The translations under genes were made by a program, and so were the position numbers. DNA of 7,552 bases from NCBI GenBank assembly GCA_003486165.1, contig DNGT01000391.1, positions 1-7,552 of the forward strand, given 5' to 3'. The stretch is from Desulfobacteraceae bacterium. GTDB taxonomy: Bacteria > Desulfobacterota > Desulfobacteria > Desulfobacterales > UBA11574. Shown one piece after another: positions 1 through 5,361 of the stretch; within the stretch, counting starts at the first letter, position 1; every line of letters begins with the position of its first letter. The notes beneath the pieces are model-generated. The model had not been told where the DNA came from and ran no database searches. It was given only the letters and a program-made list of their open reading frames with translations.

Positions 1-620
1 TTCTGCGTGAGTCGGCCCAGTGCCCGGAAAATGAACTGAGCGCATTCAGAGACATAAAGCGTTATGGATTTTTCAACACCAACAACATCTGGATAAATCT
101 CAAAGAACTTCACAAGTTGATTCAAAAGAGCGGGGTTGTAAAGCTCCCGATGATCCGCAATCCCAAAACCCTTGACCCCAGAGATGAAAACAGCCCAAAG
201 GTCTTTCAGATCGAGACCGCCATGGGCGCAGCCATATCTCTTTTTGAAGGGGCTGCTGTCATTAAGGTTCCCGCATCACGTTTTTTACCGGTCAAAAAAT
301 GCAATGACCTTTTAGCGATCCGGTCCGACCGCTTTGTCTTTTCTGCAGAAAACAATCTGATTGCAAATCCAAATTCTGGAACAAAAACCATCCAGATCGA
401 TCTTGATCCGAAATACTATGGTAAAATAGATCTTTTTGACGAAAGATTTTCCAGGGGCGTACCGTCACTAACGAATTGCGAATCATTGACCGTCAAAGGA
501 GATGTTCGATTTGAAAGCAATGTGGCCATCAGGGGCAAAATTGTTATCACAAACAAAGGAAAAACACAGGCTGTAATCAAAGAGGGAACCTTAGTAGAAA
601 AAGATCTGATCTTTAATTGA
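1..620 (+). CDS. UTP-glucose-1-phosphate uridylyltransferase, eukaryotic-type UDPGP family (5' truncated)
   Basis: This is the C-terminal part of a UDP-glucose pyrophosphorylase, which makes UDP-glucose from UTP and glucose-1-phosphate in the cytoplasm for polysaccharide synthesis. The reading frame is open from base 3 to the TGA at 618-620 (205 residues), so the start lies left of the window. An ATG-like start at 117 would cut into conserved sequence and is rejected. In fragment numbering, FFNTNNIW (23-30), the IETAMGAA block (70-77) and SRFLPVK (92-98, with the lysine matching the catalytic-loop lysine of the human UGP2 family) are all recognisable. The end, from about residue 155 (LTVKGDVRF), has the spaced small/hydrophobic pattern of the left-handed beta-helix that closes this family. 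It is not GalU, the usual unrelated bacterial enzyme. A UDP-N-acetylhexosamine pyrophosphorylase of the same superfamily is a less likely alternative. The gene ends four bases from the convergent lytic transglycosylase gene. Confidence 0.9.
   Translation, partial: LRESAQCPENELSAFRDIKRYGFFNTNNIWINLKELHKLIQKSGVVKLPMIRNPKTLDPRDENSPKVFQIETAMGAAISLFEGAAVIKVPASRFLPVKKCNDLLAIRSDRFVFSAENNLIANPNSGTKTIQIDLDPKYYGKIDLFDERFSRGVPSLTNCESLTVKGDVRFESNVAIRGKIVITNKGKTQAVIKEGTLVEKDLIFN
600..614. terminator. Weak hairpin at the convergent gene junction
   Basis: AAAGATC-T-GATCTTT is a perfect inverted repeat across the last codons of the uridylyltransferase gene. On the minus strand it is followed by further T residues (TTTTTC), so it could help end transcription of the lytic transglycosylase gene that stops at 625. 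The stem is short and A+T-rich, and on the plus strand the T tract is only three bases. This is a candidate only. Confidence 0.2.
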
Positions 621-624
621 ATAG

Positions 625-1227
625 TTAGATTTTGTTAAAAATAGAATAATATTCCATCACCTGTTTCACAAAATTTTCTGTTTCTTGGAAAGGGGGAATC
701 CGCTGATACTTCTCAACAACTCCGGGGCCTGCATTATAGGCCGCAAGCGCCAGATGCAGCTTCCCGTTAAAACGATTGATCAATTGTTTTAGATACCGCG
801 TACCTCCCATTATATTATCCTTTGGATCAAAAGGGTCTTTTATTTCAAGTTTCCTGATATTCTCCGGCATAATTTGCATCAACCCCATTGCTCCGGCCCT
901 TGAAACCGCCCGCGGATCAAAATCCGATTCTGTTTTGATCAGTGCTTTCAGCAATGAAAAAGAAACGCCGTGCTTTTTAGATGCTTCTGAAATAACATGA
1001 TCATATAAGTCGGTGGTATCTGATTCTAACGGTTTTTTAGGGGTTTCTTTGATATAGACCTTATAATTGGATGATGTGGATGATGTGGGCACGTTTGTAA
1101 AATGAAGCACCCCTTCACTATCGGCATAAACATAGATGTCGGCATAAAGGGGTGTAGCCACTGCAAGCATGACAAATGCGAAGCAACAAATGCCTGTAAT
1201 TAAAAATTTAATATGGATTCTCGCCAT
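625..1227 (-). CDS. Secreted lytic transglycosylase (SLT domain) with N-terminal DUF4124-like segment
   Basis: This is a 200-residue periplasmic murein lytic transglycosylase, predicted to cleave the MurNAc-GlcNAc bond of peptidoglycan with 1,6-anhydro-MurNAc formation. Residues 1-29 form a classical signal peptide (basic MARIHIK start, hydrophobic core, likely cleavage after LYA). Residues 30-60 (IYVYADSEGVLHFTNVP) match the DUF4124 pattern often found in front of SLT domains. The SLT domain covers about 73-195. It has the catalytic glutamate E100 in KTESDF, the SRAGAMGLMQIMP motif (109-121), GGTRYL (141-146) and the AAYNAGPG motif (162-169). The frame runs upstream to a TTG at 1287, but the signal peptide begins naturally at the ATG at 1227 (an adjacent GTG at 1230 is possible). 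A purine-rich GAGAG lies 15 bases upstream, which is far for a Shine-Dalgarno site. A palindrome and a better ribosome-binding-like sequence sit at 1250-1266. I found no convincing promoter. Confidence 0.9.
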   Translation of the reverse strand: MARIHIKFLITGICCFAFVMLAVATPLYADIYVYADSEGVLHFTNVPTSSTSSNYKVYIKETPKKPLESDTTDLYDHVISEASKKHGVSFSLLKALIKTESDFDPRAVSRAGAMGLMQIMPENIRKLEIKDPFDPKDNIMGGTRYLKQLINRFNGKLHLALAAYNAGPGVVEKYQRIPPFQETENFVKQVMEYYSIFNKI

Positions 1228-1249
1228 CACGGTATTCGTTGTCTCTCGT

Positions 1250-1270
1250 GGACATATTTTGTCCTTTTTT
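1250..1270. promoter_or_regulatory. Inverted repeat GGACA-N5-TGTCC upstream of the transglycosylase gene
   Basis: The plus strand reads GGACA TATTT TGTCC followed by six T residues. The 5-bp arms are perfect. Seen from the minus strand, the arm near 1264 overlaps AAGGA, which lies six bases before an ATG at 1255-1253 that opens a 15-codon frame (stop at 1210-1208) running out of frame across the start of the transglycosylase gene. The palindrome could be an operator, a hairpin that controls translation, or by its shape a weak plus-strand terminator. No upstream plus-strand transcript is apparent. The function is not established. Confidence 0.3.
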
Positions 1271-1326
1271 AAAACAAAAATAGTCAATCGCCAAACACAA
1301 AGGCCTTCAAGATTCGCCCCCTTTTA

Positions 1327-1401
1327 TTCAGCTCTCCGAGGCGTAGGCCCTACCCTCCGGCCTGTAGGCCCTTGTGGCTGGAAACGGAGCTATAGGCTGA
1401 A
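1327..1401. repeat. 75-bp G+C-rich palindromic intergenic element
   Basis: The outer arms are TTCAGC (1327-1332) and GCTGAA (1396-1401). Inside them CTCCG (1334-1338) pairs with CGGAG (1385-1389). Nested within are GTAGG-C-CCTAC (1343-1353), GGCCT-GT-AGGCC (1359-1370) and a direct repeat of GTAGGCCC (1343-1350 and 1364-1371). It is clearly richer in G+C than the flanking A+T-rich DNA. The structure resembles a small dispersed palindromic repeat (REP or MITE-like). Copies elsewhere cannot be checked here. The rest of the gene-free stretch (1402-1587) shows only the -10-like box of the next gene. Confidence 0.45.
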
Positions 1402-1561
1402 GACTAATCTAATTTCATTTGGACGGGTCTTATTCAAGTGAATTTGGTTGAAGGAAACCCGTCGCCTATGTTTTCTTAATCAACGATATGAACCTTGAGT
1501 AATAATCTATTTCCTTTCAATCTGAGGGTTTAAGTGGTTTCTCGTTTTTTTTGTTTGCAAA

Positions 1562-1567
1562 TATAAT
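1562..1567 (+). promoter_or_regulatory. Candidate -10 box for the thioredoxin-like lipoprotein gene
   Basis: A perfect TATAAT lies 20 bases before the ATG at 1588 and 68 bases before the ATG at 1636. The matching -35 position, 17 bases upstream, reads TTCTCG (three of six matches). A start of transcription near 1574 would leave almost no leader for an ATG at 1588 and about 62 bases for an ATG at 1636. Confidence 0.3.
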
Positions 1568-1587
1568 CGCTGTCAGGTATTCTATTT

Positions 1588-2145
1588 ATGAAATACCCTA
1601 AAATCAACACATGCTGTTCGACTGAATATTTAAATATGAAAGAAAATTTAAGATACAATATCCTTCAAATACGACTCTGTGCGCTCGTTGTTATTATATT
1701 TTTTTTTGGTGTTGTATCATGCAAAAATGATGCCAGCAGCCAAACTCAGCCTCCGGTCAATGATGCTGTTATCCGTAGCATCGACAATGTGGGACAACTC
1801 AATAAACTCATTGATACATCTAAAGATCGTCTGTTGATTTTAGAATTCTACGCGGATTGGTGCCCTCCATGTAAAGAACTTACCCCTATTCTTGAAAAAA
1901 TTGCCAAAGAAAAAAGTGAAACTGTATCAATCTACAAGATTGATACTGATCGACATCGCGAACTTATGAATTCGTTTCGCGTAACCGGCATCCCCCATGT
2001 CGCTTTTGTTAAAAACAAAGAAAATGTTTTTTCCCTCACAGGCTTATATCCAAAAACCATGTACTTGAAGGCTATCGAACAGTATACCAAAGAAATTCAA
2101 CCTGATTTGAGCGAGGATCAAGCCTTGATTTTAGATCGTTCGTAA
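1588..2145 (+). CDS. Thioredoxin-fold lipoprotein with CPPC active site
   Basis: This is a 185-residue exported thioredoxin-like protein, predicted to be a membrane-anchored thiol-disulfide oxidoreductase on the periplasmic side. Residues 31-45 form a hydrophobic segment ending in VVSC, a lipobox with Cys45 as the likely lipidated residue (Lys at +2). A polar linker (46-62) leads to the thioredoxin fold at about 63-170. FYADWCPPCK (87-96) carries the redox pair Cys92/Cys95, and GIP (134-136) supplies the conserved cis-proline before the strand VAFV. Two starts are possible. ATG 1588 has CAGG ten bases upstream but gives an unusually long 44-residue leader. ATG 1636 (residue 17) gives a normal 28-residue lipoprotein signal peptide and suits the -10 box at 1562, but has no clear ribosome-binding site. 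The CPPC sequence differs from the CGPC of cytoplasmic thioredoxin. The partner is unknown. The last 15 bases overlap the convergent yqeY-like gene. Confidence 0.85.
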   Translation: MKYPKINTCCSTEYLNMKENLRYNILQIRLCALVVIIFFFGVVSCKNDASSQTQPPVNDAVIRSIDNVGQLNKLIDTSKDRLLILEFYADWCPPCKELTPILEKIAKEKSETVSIYKIDTDRHRELMNSFRVTGIPHVAFVKNKENVFSLTGLYPKTMYLKAIEQYTKEIQPDLSEDQALILDRS

Positions 2146-2529
2146 GATTTCTTTTACGGAATTACCATCTGCCGTTGCGCCGAAATGCTTCATAATCAAT
2201 CCCATGGCTTGCATCTTATTTTTGAATTGAGAGAAATCAATGTTCTGTTGAATCCACGCTTTAATTTCCTCTTCAGTGGCCATTTTGGGTAAATAGTGTT
2301 TAATAATTTCAATAAACGCTGAATCCGCTGCCTCACCTTTTTGCTCTAAAACTTCCTTTTCTGATTTAATCAATTTTTTCAATATATTAACCACCTCATC
2401 ATCTGAAAGCTCTTTTTTATAAAGCCTCCCGAATTCTCCGAGGATAACTCGAAGTGTATCTTTTTTATTTTCGTTTTTTTCTTTTATTGCAGCGGATAAG
2501 TCCTTTTTGATCTGTGCTTGAAGATTCAT
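2131..2529 (-). CDS. yqeY: YqeY/GatB-like protein
   Basis: This is a 132-residue, strongly charged cytoplasmic protein of the YqeY family, related to the tRNA-binding tail domain of GatB. The family pattern is followed throughout: IKKDLSAAIKEKN at the N-terminus, DTLRVILGEF (24-33), LSDDEVVNILKKLIKSEKE (41-59), a YLPKMATEEEI segment (79-89) corresponding to the usual YLPxxLSEEEI, and the GLIMKHFGATADGNSVKEIL end (109-128). It is somewhat shorter than the usual length of about 150 residues, with compact loops but no obvious missing block. The ATG is preceded by a good ribosome-binding site (AGGTGA, four to five bases away). In many bacteria yqeY lies next to rpsU and dnaG; here it does not. 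Its biochemical role is poorly defined, though a link to tRNA-dependent amidation or aminoacyl-tRNA handling has been suggested for the domain. A promoter candidate with a long leader lies at 2695-2723. Confidence 0.88.
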   Translation of the reverse strand: MNLQAQIKKDLSAAIKEKNENKKDTLRVILGEFGRLYKKELSDDEVVNILKKLIKSEKEVLEQKGEAADSAFIEIIKHYLPKMATEEEIKAWIQQNIDFSQFKNKMQAMGLIMKHFGATADGNSVKEILRTI

Positions 2530-2694
2530 GTTTCACCTATTTGTTTTCGGAATAAATTTTACTGTTATAAAAGCCTTGCCATGTTTTATTTGCCGAAAAT
2601 GCATTTGTTATGGCCATCTGAACTTGAGTTCGTGAGCTTTTGATATTCGATTTCTGAGGGTTATGCCGAAAAAAAATACAATTAATTGATCAGA

Positions 2695-2723
2695 ATATTA
2701 TGTTTATATTCATATAGTGTCAA
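2695..2723 (-). promoter_or_regulatory. Sigma70-type promoter for the yqeY-like gene
   Basis: Read on the minus strand this is TTGACA (2723-2718), a 17-base spacer, and TAATAT (2700-2695). The -35 is a perfect consensus and the -10 matches four of six bases. Transcription would begin near 2688, giving a leader of about 158 bases before the ATG at 2529. That leader contains a small palindrome GAACT-TG-AGTTC (2620-2631) and no riboswitch that I recognise. Confidence 0.5.
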
Positions 2724-2730
2724 TAAAGTA

Positions 2731-2759
2731 TTGATTAACTGCAAAAAGTCTTTTACGAT
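2731..2759 (+). promoter_or_regulatory. Sigma70-type promoter for the M23 peptidase gene
   Basis: TTGATT (2731-2736), an ideal 17-base spacer and TACGAT (2754-2759), each box matching four of six consensus bases. Transcription would start near 2766, about 50 bases before the GTG start at 2816. A perfect TATAAT at 2801-2806 is too close to the start codon and lacks a -35 partner, so it is less likely. The -35 box lies only seven bases from that of the divergent promoter for the yqeY-like gene. Confidence 0.4.
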
Positions 2760-2815
2760 CTCCCCAATTCAAACGTCCAAAAGGTAACACTACTCGAATA
2801 TATAATAAAGAACTC

Positions 2816-4084
2816 GTGACTGTATATCAAACATTCAATCGGAAAATCTCAACGGTCCTGGTCATTTTTATTTTTTGTATTTGCGGATGTTCTGATGTCA
2901 AGGAGCAGAACCAAGCACCTGTTCACAAAAACCCACCTGTCTTAAAAAAGCAGCGTCTTGAATACGGTATCAACTGTGAAGATCTGCTCCTTACCAAAGA
3001 CACCGTTCAACCCAATCAGAATCTCTCGGATATCTTATCGAAGTTTAACGTTCCCAACGATGTCATCCATAATGTGGCGTTTTCATCCAGAGCCATATTT
3101 GATGTCAGAAAGATGCAGGCCGGCAATCGATTTTGTATTATCAGTACCATGGACTCTGATAAAAAGGTTCGTTATTTTGTGTACGAAATAAATCCTGTGG
3201 ATTACGTGGTCTTCAAACTCGAAGATCCGGCAACTACTTCTTTAGAGAAAAAACCGGTTTGTATTGAAACAAAAACCGTTTCAGAATCAATTGAATCGTC
3301 GTTATGGGAAACCCTGACGGAAAAAGAGATCGATCCTGAACTTACCGTCAAACTATCTGAAATTTACGCATGGACCATTGATTTTCATCATCTTCAAAAG
3401 GGGGACAATTTCCAGGCGATTTTTGAAAAAAACTTCATTAAGGGAAAACCTATCGGGCTTGGAAGGGTAAAAGCCGCAAGGTTTTATCACAAGGACAGGT
3501 TTTATTATGCTTTTTATTTTGAACAGGATGATCATGACAGTTATTTTGATGAACACGGAAACAGTCTACAAAAAGCATTTCTCAAGTCACCCATAAAATT
3601 TTCGAGGATTACTTCAGGCTATTCTAAAAGAAGATTCCATCCGATTTTAAAAAAATATAAATCTCACTTTGGTGTTGATTACGCAGCCAAAACCGGCACG
3701 CCAATCATGAGTACCGGTGATGGCGTTGTTATAAGGACCGGTTACGATTCAAATAACGGCAGGTATGTCAAAATAAAACATAACGGGATCTATACGACCC
3801 AATACCTTCATATGTCCAGAATCGCCAGGGGAATCAAGCCGCGAGTAAAAGTCAAACAAGGGGACATCATCGGTTATGTAGGGTCCACCGGATTGGCCAC
3901 CGGGCCTCACCTTTGCTATAGATTCTGGAAAAACGGTAGGCAGATTAACCCTTTCAAAGAAGACATTCCATCGGTTGGACCTGTCAAAAAAGACGACCTC
4001 CAAAACTTTAATCAGAAAATGGCGGGGCTAAAGCATCAACTCGATGCGCTGAGTATATCACGGGTGGTGGCGAATTCCCGATAA
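2816..4084 (+). CDS. M23 family peptidoglycan endopeptidase, lipoprotein, OapA/Csd3-like architecture
   Basis: This is a 422-residue zinc endopeptidase predicted to cut peptide cross-links of murein from the outer-membrane side of the periplasm. The GTG start (weak AAAGA ribosome-binding site) gives a lipoprotein signal peptide: hydrophobic [10 protein letters not shown] ending ICGC, with Cys25 the likely lipid anchor and Ser at +2. Residues 60-135 resemble the LysM-like/Csd3 N-terminal domain ([19 protein letters not shown], then [10 protein letters not shown]). Residues 160-262 fit the second Csd3-type domain ([39 protein letters not shown]). The catalytic M23 domain is about 263-380, with H284 and D288 in HFGVD as zinc ligands, H332 in YLHMS, and H365 in GPHLC. 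The usual HxH motif is HLC here, so the third zinc ligand would be Cys367. The tail (381-422) is charged and could be helical. The last 27 bases overlap the convergent Nudix gene. A divergent promoter region is shared with the yqeY-like gene. Confidence 0.92.
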   Translation: MTVYQTFNRKISTVLVIFIFCICGCSDVKEQNQAPVHKNPPVLKKQRLEYGINCEDLLLTKDTVQPNQNLSDILSKFNVPNDVIHNVAFSSRAIFDVRKMQAGNRFCIISTMDSDKKVRYFVYEINPVDYVVFKLEDPATTSLEKKPVCIETKTVSESIESSLWETLTEKEIDPELTVKLSEIYAWTIDFHHLQKGDNFQAIFEKNFIKGKPIGLGRVKAARFYHKDRFYYAFYFEQDDHDSYFDEHGNSLQKAFLKSPIKFSRITSGYSKRRFHPILKKYKSHFGVDYAAKTGTPIMSTGDGVVIRTGYDSNNGRYVKIKHNGIYTTQYLHMSRIARGIKPRVKVKQGDIIGYVGSTGLATGPHLCYRFWKNGRQINPFKEDIPSVGPVKKDDLQNFNQKMAGLKHQLDALSISRVVANSR

Positions 4085-4570
4085 TGCAAATTTGAGTTTT
4101 TCGCAAACCAAAAGATCTGTTGGAAACGCCATTTCTGGCGGCAAATCATCCAACGGAAAATATTTTGCTTCACTGGCATCGGATCCGGCCTTTATTTTCC
4201 CTTTAGAACGAGTTCCCATAAACCATATCCCCACGGTCTGATGTTCCAGGTCGTGAAAATTCGAATGAACGGCAAAAACAGGCCCGATCTCAACATCCAG
4301 CCCTGTTTCTTCTTTGAACTCCCGTCGGGCCGCCACCCGAACATCTTCATCGTACTCAACATGTCCGCAGGGAATGCACCACATTCCATCGTAGGAACCG
4401 TTCCGTTTCACCAAGAGCAGTTCGTTATTTTTTAATATAATAACCGCTACGCCGACGGTTGGATTTTTATAATGCGTCCATTGACATCGATGGCAATACA
4501 TTCTTTTCCGACCTCGTTTCTTTGTGGGTTGCAACCGGTCTCCACAAAAGGGACAAAATTGAAATTTCAT
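4058..4570 (-). CDS. Nudix hydrolase with N-terminal zinc ribbon
   Basis: This is a 170-residue cytoplasmic hydrolase of nucleoside diphosphates linked to another moiety. The N-terminus has a zinc ribbon with Cys6/Cys9 (CPFC) and Cys26/Cys29 (CHRC), similar to the ribbon of NADH pyrophosphatase NudC. The Nudix fold begins at about residue 37. The Nudix box G69-x5-E75-x7-REFKEETGL (83-91) fits the GX5EX7REUXEEXGU signature at every fixed position, so metal binding and catalysis should be intact. Before the box it reads WCIPCGH rather than the common WxxPGGH. The substrate cannot be read from sequence; NADH or ADP-ribose type compounds are possible, but the NudC-specific array after the box is not evident. 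The ATG is preceded by AGGA, which lies inside the stop region of the gene upstream (stop at 4577-4575, gap of four bases), so the two genes form one transcription unit with likely translational coupling. The 3' end overlaps the M23 gene. Confidence 0.92.
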   Translation of the reverse strand: MKFQFCPFCGDRLQPTKKRGRKRMYCHRCQWTHYKNPTVGVAVIILKNNELLLVKRNGSYDGMWCIPCGHVEYDEDVRVAARREFKEETGLDVEIGPVFAVHSNFHDLEHQTVGIWFMGTRSKGKIKAGSDASEAKYFPLDDLPPEMAFPTDLLVCEKLKFALSGIRHHP

Positions 4571-4574
4571 TATG

Positions 4575-4982
4575 TTATCCTACATTCTTACTCGCATTTA
4601 ACAATGACTTCTTCTTCACCTCTTCTTTGTAAGTTTTTAGTATGTATTGTTTAGGGAAGGCATTTTTCGACAAGTAATTCAGCGAGCTGTTAAAGAACAT
4701 ATCGCATAATTCTTTAAACACCGTTTCTTTTTCGGTTTTATCCACAAAAATTTTTTCCCTTTTCTTCTCATACAGCAAGCTTTCACCAAGCATATCCTTT
4801 ATTTCATCAATATTTTCCATGAACCCCCGGCTGTTTTTTATCAATGCTTCCGTCACCGGAACATCCATCCGGACGATCAGAGACACCAGCCAGCGATCGC
4901 CCACCAGCTCTCTTGATGCATCATATACATTCAATTGTAATCCGTTTTCCAGATCCAAAGTTTTTATGAGTTTTTCTTTCAT
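4575..4982 (-). CDS. Uncharacterised conserved-looking protein, first gene of the Nudix operon
   Basis: I do not recognise a named family. The product has 135 residues, no signal peptide and no membrane segment, so it is probably cytoplasmic. The first half looks like alternating beta-strands (LQLNVYDAS at 16-24, [14 protein letters not shown] at 30-43). The middle is helical and acidic ([15 protein letters not shown], 55-69). A strand KIFVDKTE (77-84) and two helices follow ([19 protein letters not shown], 86-104, then a lysine-rich tail from about 113). It is very probably a real gene. It has a good ribosome-binding site (GAGGA, seven bases before the ATG) and a promoter candidate at 5037-5064. 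Its stop codon is four bases from the Nudix start and contains that gene's AGGA. The tight coupling suggests a shared function or expression level with the Nudix hydrolase, but nothing in the sequence names it. Confidence 0.8.
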   Translation of the reverse strand: MKEKLIKTLDLENGLQLNVYDASRELVGDRWLVSLIVRMDVPVTEALIKNSRGFMENIDEIKDMLGESLLYEKKREKIFVDKTEKETVFKELCDMFFNSSLNYLSKNAFPKQYILKTYKEEVKKKSLLNASKNVG

Positions 4983-5036
4983 GCTTAATTCCTCTTTATC
5001 CTGTTTATAGAGATAGTATATATTGTTCCATGTAAG

Positions 5037-5064
5037 ATTTTATTTTTTACACCGGTTCTGTCTA
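5037..5064 (-). promoter_or_regulatory. Sigma70-type promoter for the hypothetical/Nudix operon
   Basis: Read on the minus strand this is TAGACA (5064-5059), a 16-base spacer, and TAAAAT (5042-5037). Each box matches five of six consensus bases. Transcription would begin near 5030, giving a leader of about 48 bases before the ATG at 4982. Confidence 0.45.
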
Positions 5065-5190
5065 AAAATACAATGCTTTTTCGGGGGCTTTTTTTATATT
5101 TGCCACATCCCCCTATTTATTGGTATGGTGAATTAGTTGTAAAAATAAGTACTTTAAATGTAATGGAGTTGTATTGGTTAAGTAGGACAA

Positions 5191-5340
5191 AGATTTCCGC
5201 AGACCCGCCTGCTATTGCAAGGCCGAGCGGGCAGGTATACACAGATACTTTTTTGTCATATTGTATGAAACAAGTCGAATTTAAAGAAGCTTCAATTTTT
5301 TTAATTTAAAAATCTTAACAATCTGTGTCCATCAGTGTCC
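5191..5340. repeat. Mosaic intergenic repeat between the Nudix operon and the aminopeptidase gene
   Basis: The gene-free stretch 4983-5361 holds the minus-strand promoter at its left and this repeat-like segment at its right. I see nothing notable in 5065-5190. Within the segment, CCCGC (5204-5208) pairs with GCGGG (5227-5231), and alternatively CCTGC (5208-5212) pairs with GCAGG (5231-5235). ACACAGAT (5239-5246) is the exact inverse of ATCTGTGT (5321-5328). ATCTGTGTCC and ATCAGTGTCC stand in tandem (5321-5340) with one mismatch. From memory, phrases of this kind recur between genes in Desulfobacterales and other environmental genomes, but I cannot count copies. A 78-codon open frame across the area has no ribosome-binding site or protein-like composition. 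Confidence 0.4.
5253..5280 (+). promoter_or_regulatory. Possible promoter for the aminopeptidase gene
   Basis: TTGTCA (5253-5258, five of six matches), a 16-base spacer and TCGAAT (5275-5280, four of six). It lies inside the repeat-like segment, about 80 bases before the start codon. The repeat may therefore carry the promoter, or the match may be chance in A+T-rich DNA. Confidence 0.25.
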
Positions 5341-5361
5341 AAAAAAGGCAGGAAAAATCTC

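Noticed and set aside
1228..1287. N-terminal extension of the transglycosylase to a TTG codon
   Set aside because: It would place 20 polar residues before a complete signal peptide, and no ribosome-binding site precedes the TTG.
1169..1441. 90-codon plus-strand frame over the transglycosylase start and the palindromic element
   Set aside because: The first part is antisense to a real signal peptide and the rest translates the G+C-rich repeat. There is no ribosome-binding site or domain-like pattern.
2117..2132. Hairpin ATCAA-GCC-TTGAT followed by TTT as a terminator
   Set aside because: It lies before the stop codon of the thioredoxin-like gene, the stem has five weak pairs, and on the opposite strand it is not followed by T residues.
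2801..2806. Perfect TATAAT just before the M23 gene
   Set aside because: It has no -35 partner and would put the transcription start within a few bases of the GTG start codon. The boxes at 2731-2759 fit better.
5073..5309. 78-codon plus-strand frame in the intergenic region
   Set aside because: It spans the repeat mosaic, has no ribosome-binding site and does not resemble a protein. Its translation changes character across the repeat.
5335..5361. GTG start for pepP nine codons upstream
   Set aside because: The GTG is part of the tandem ATCAGTGTCC repeat, while the ATG at 5362 has a properly spaced CAGGA and a family-like N-terminus.
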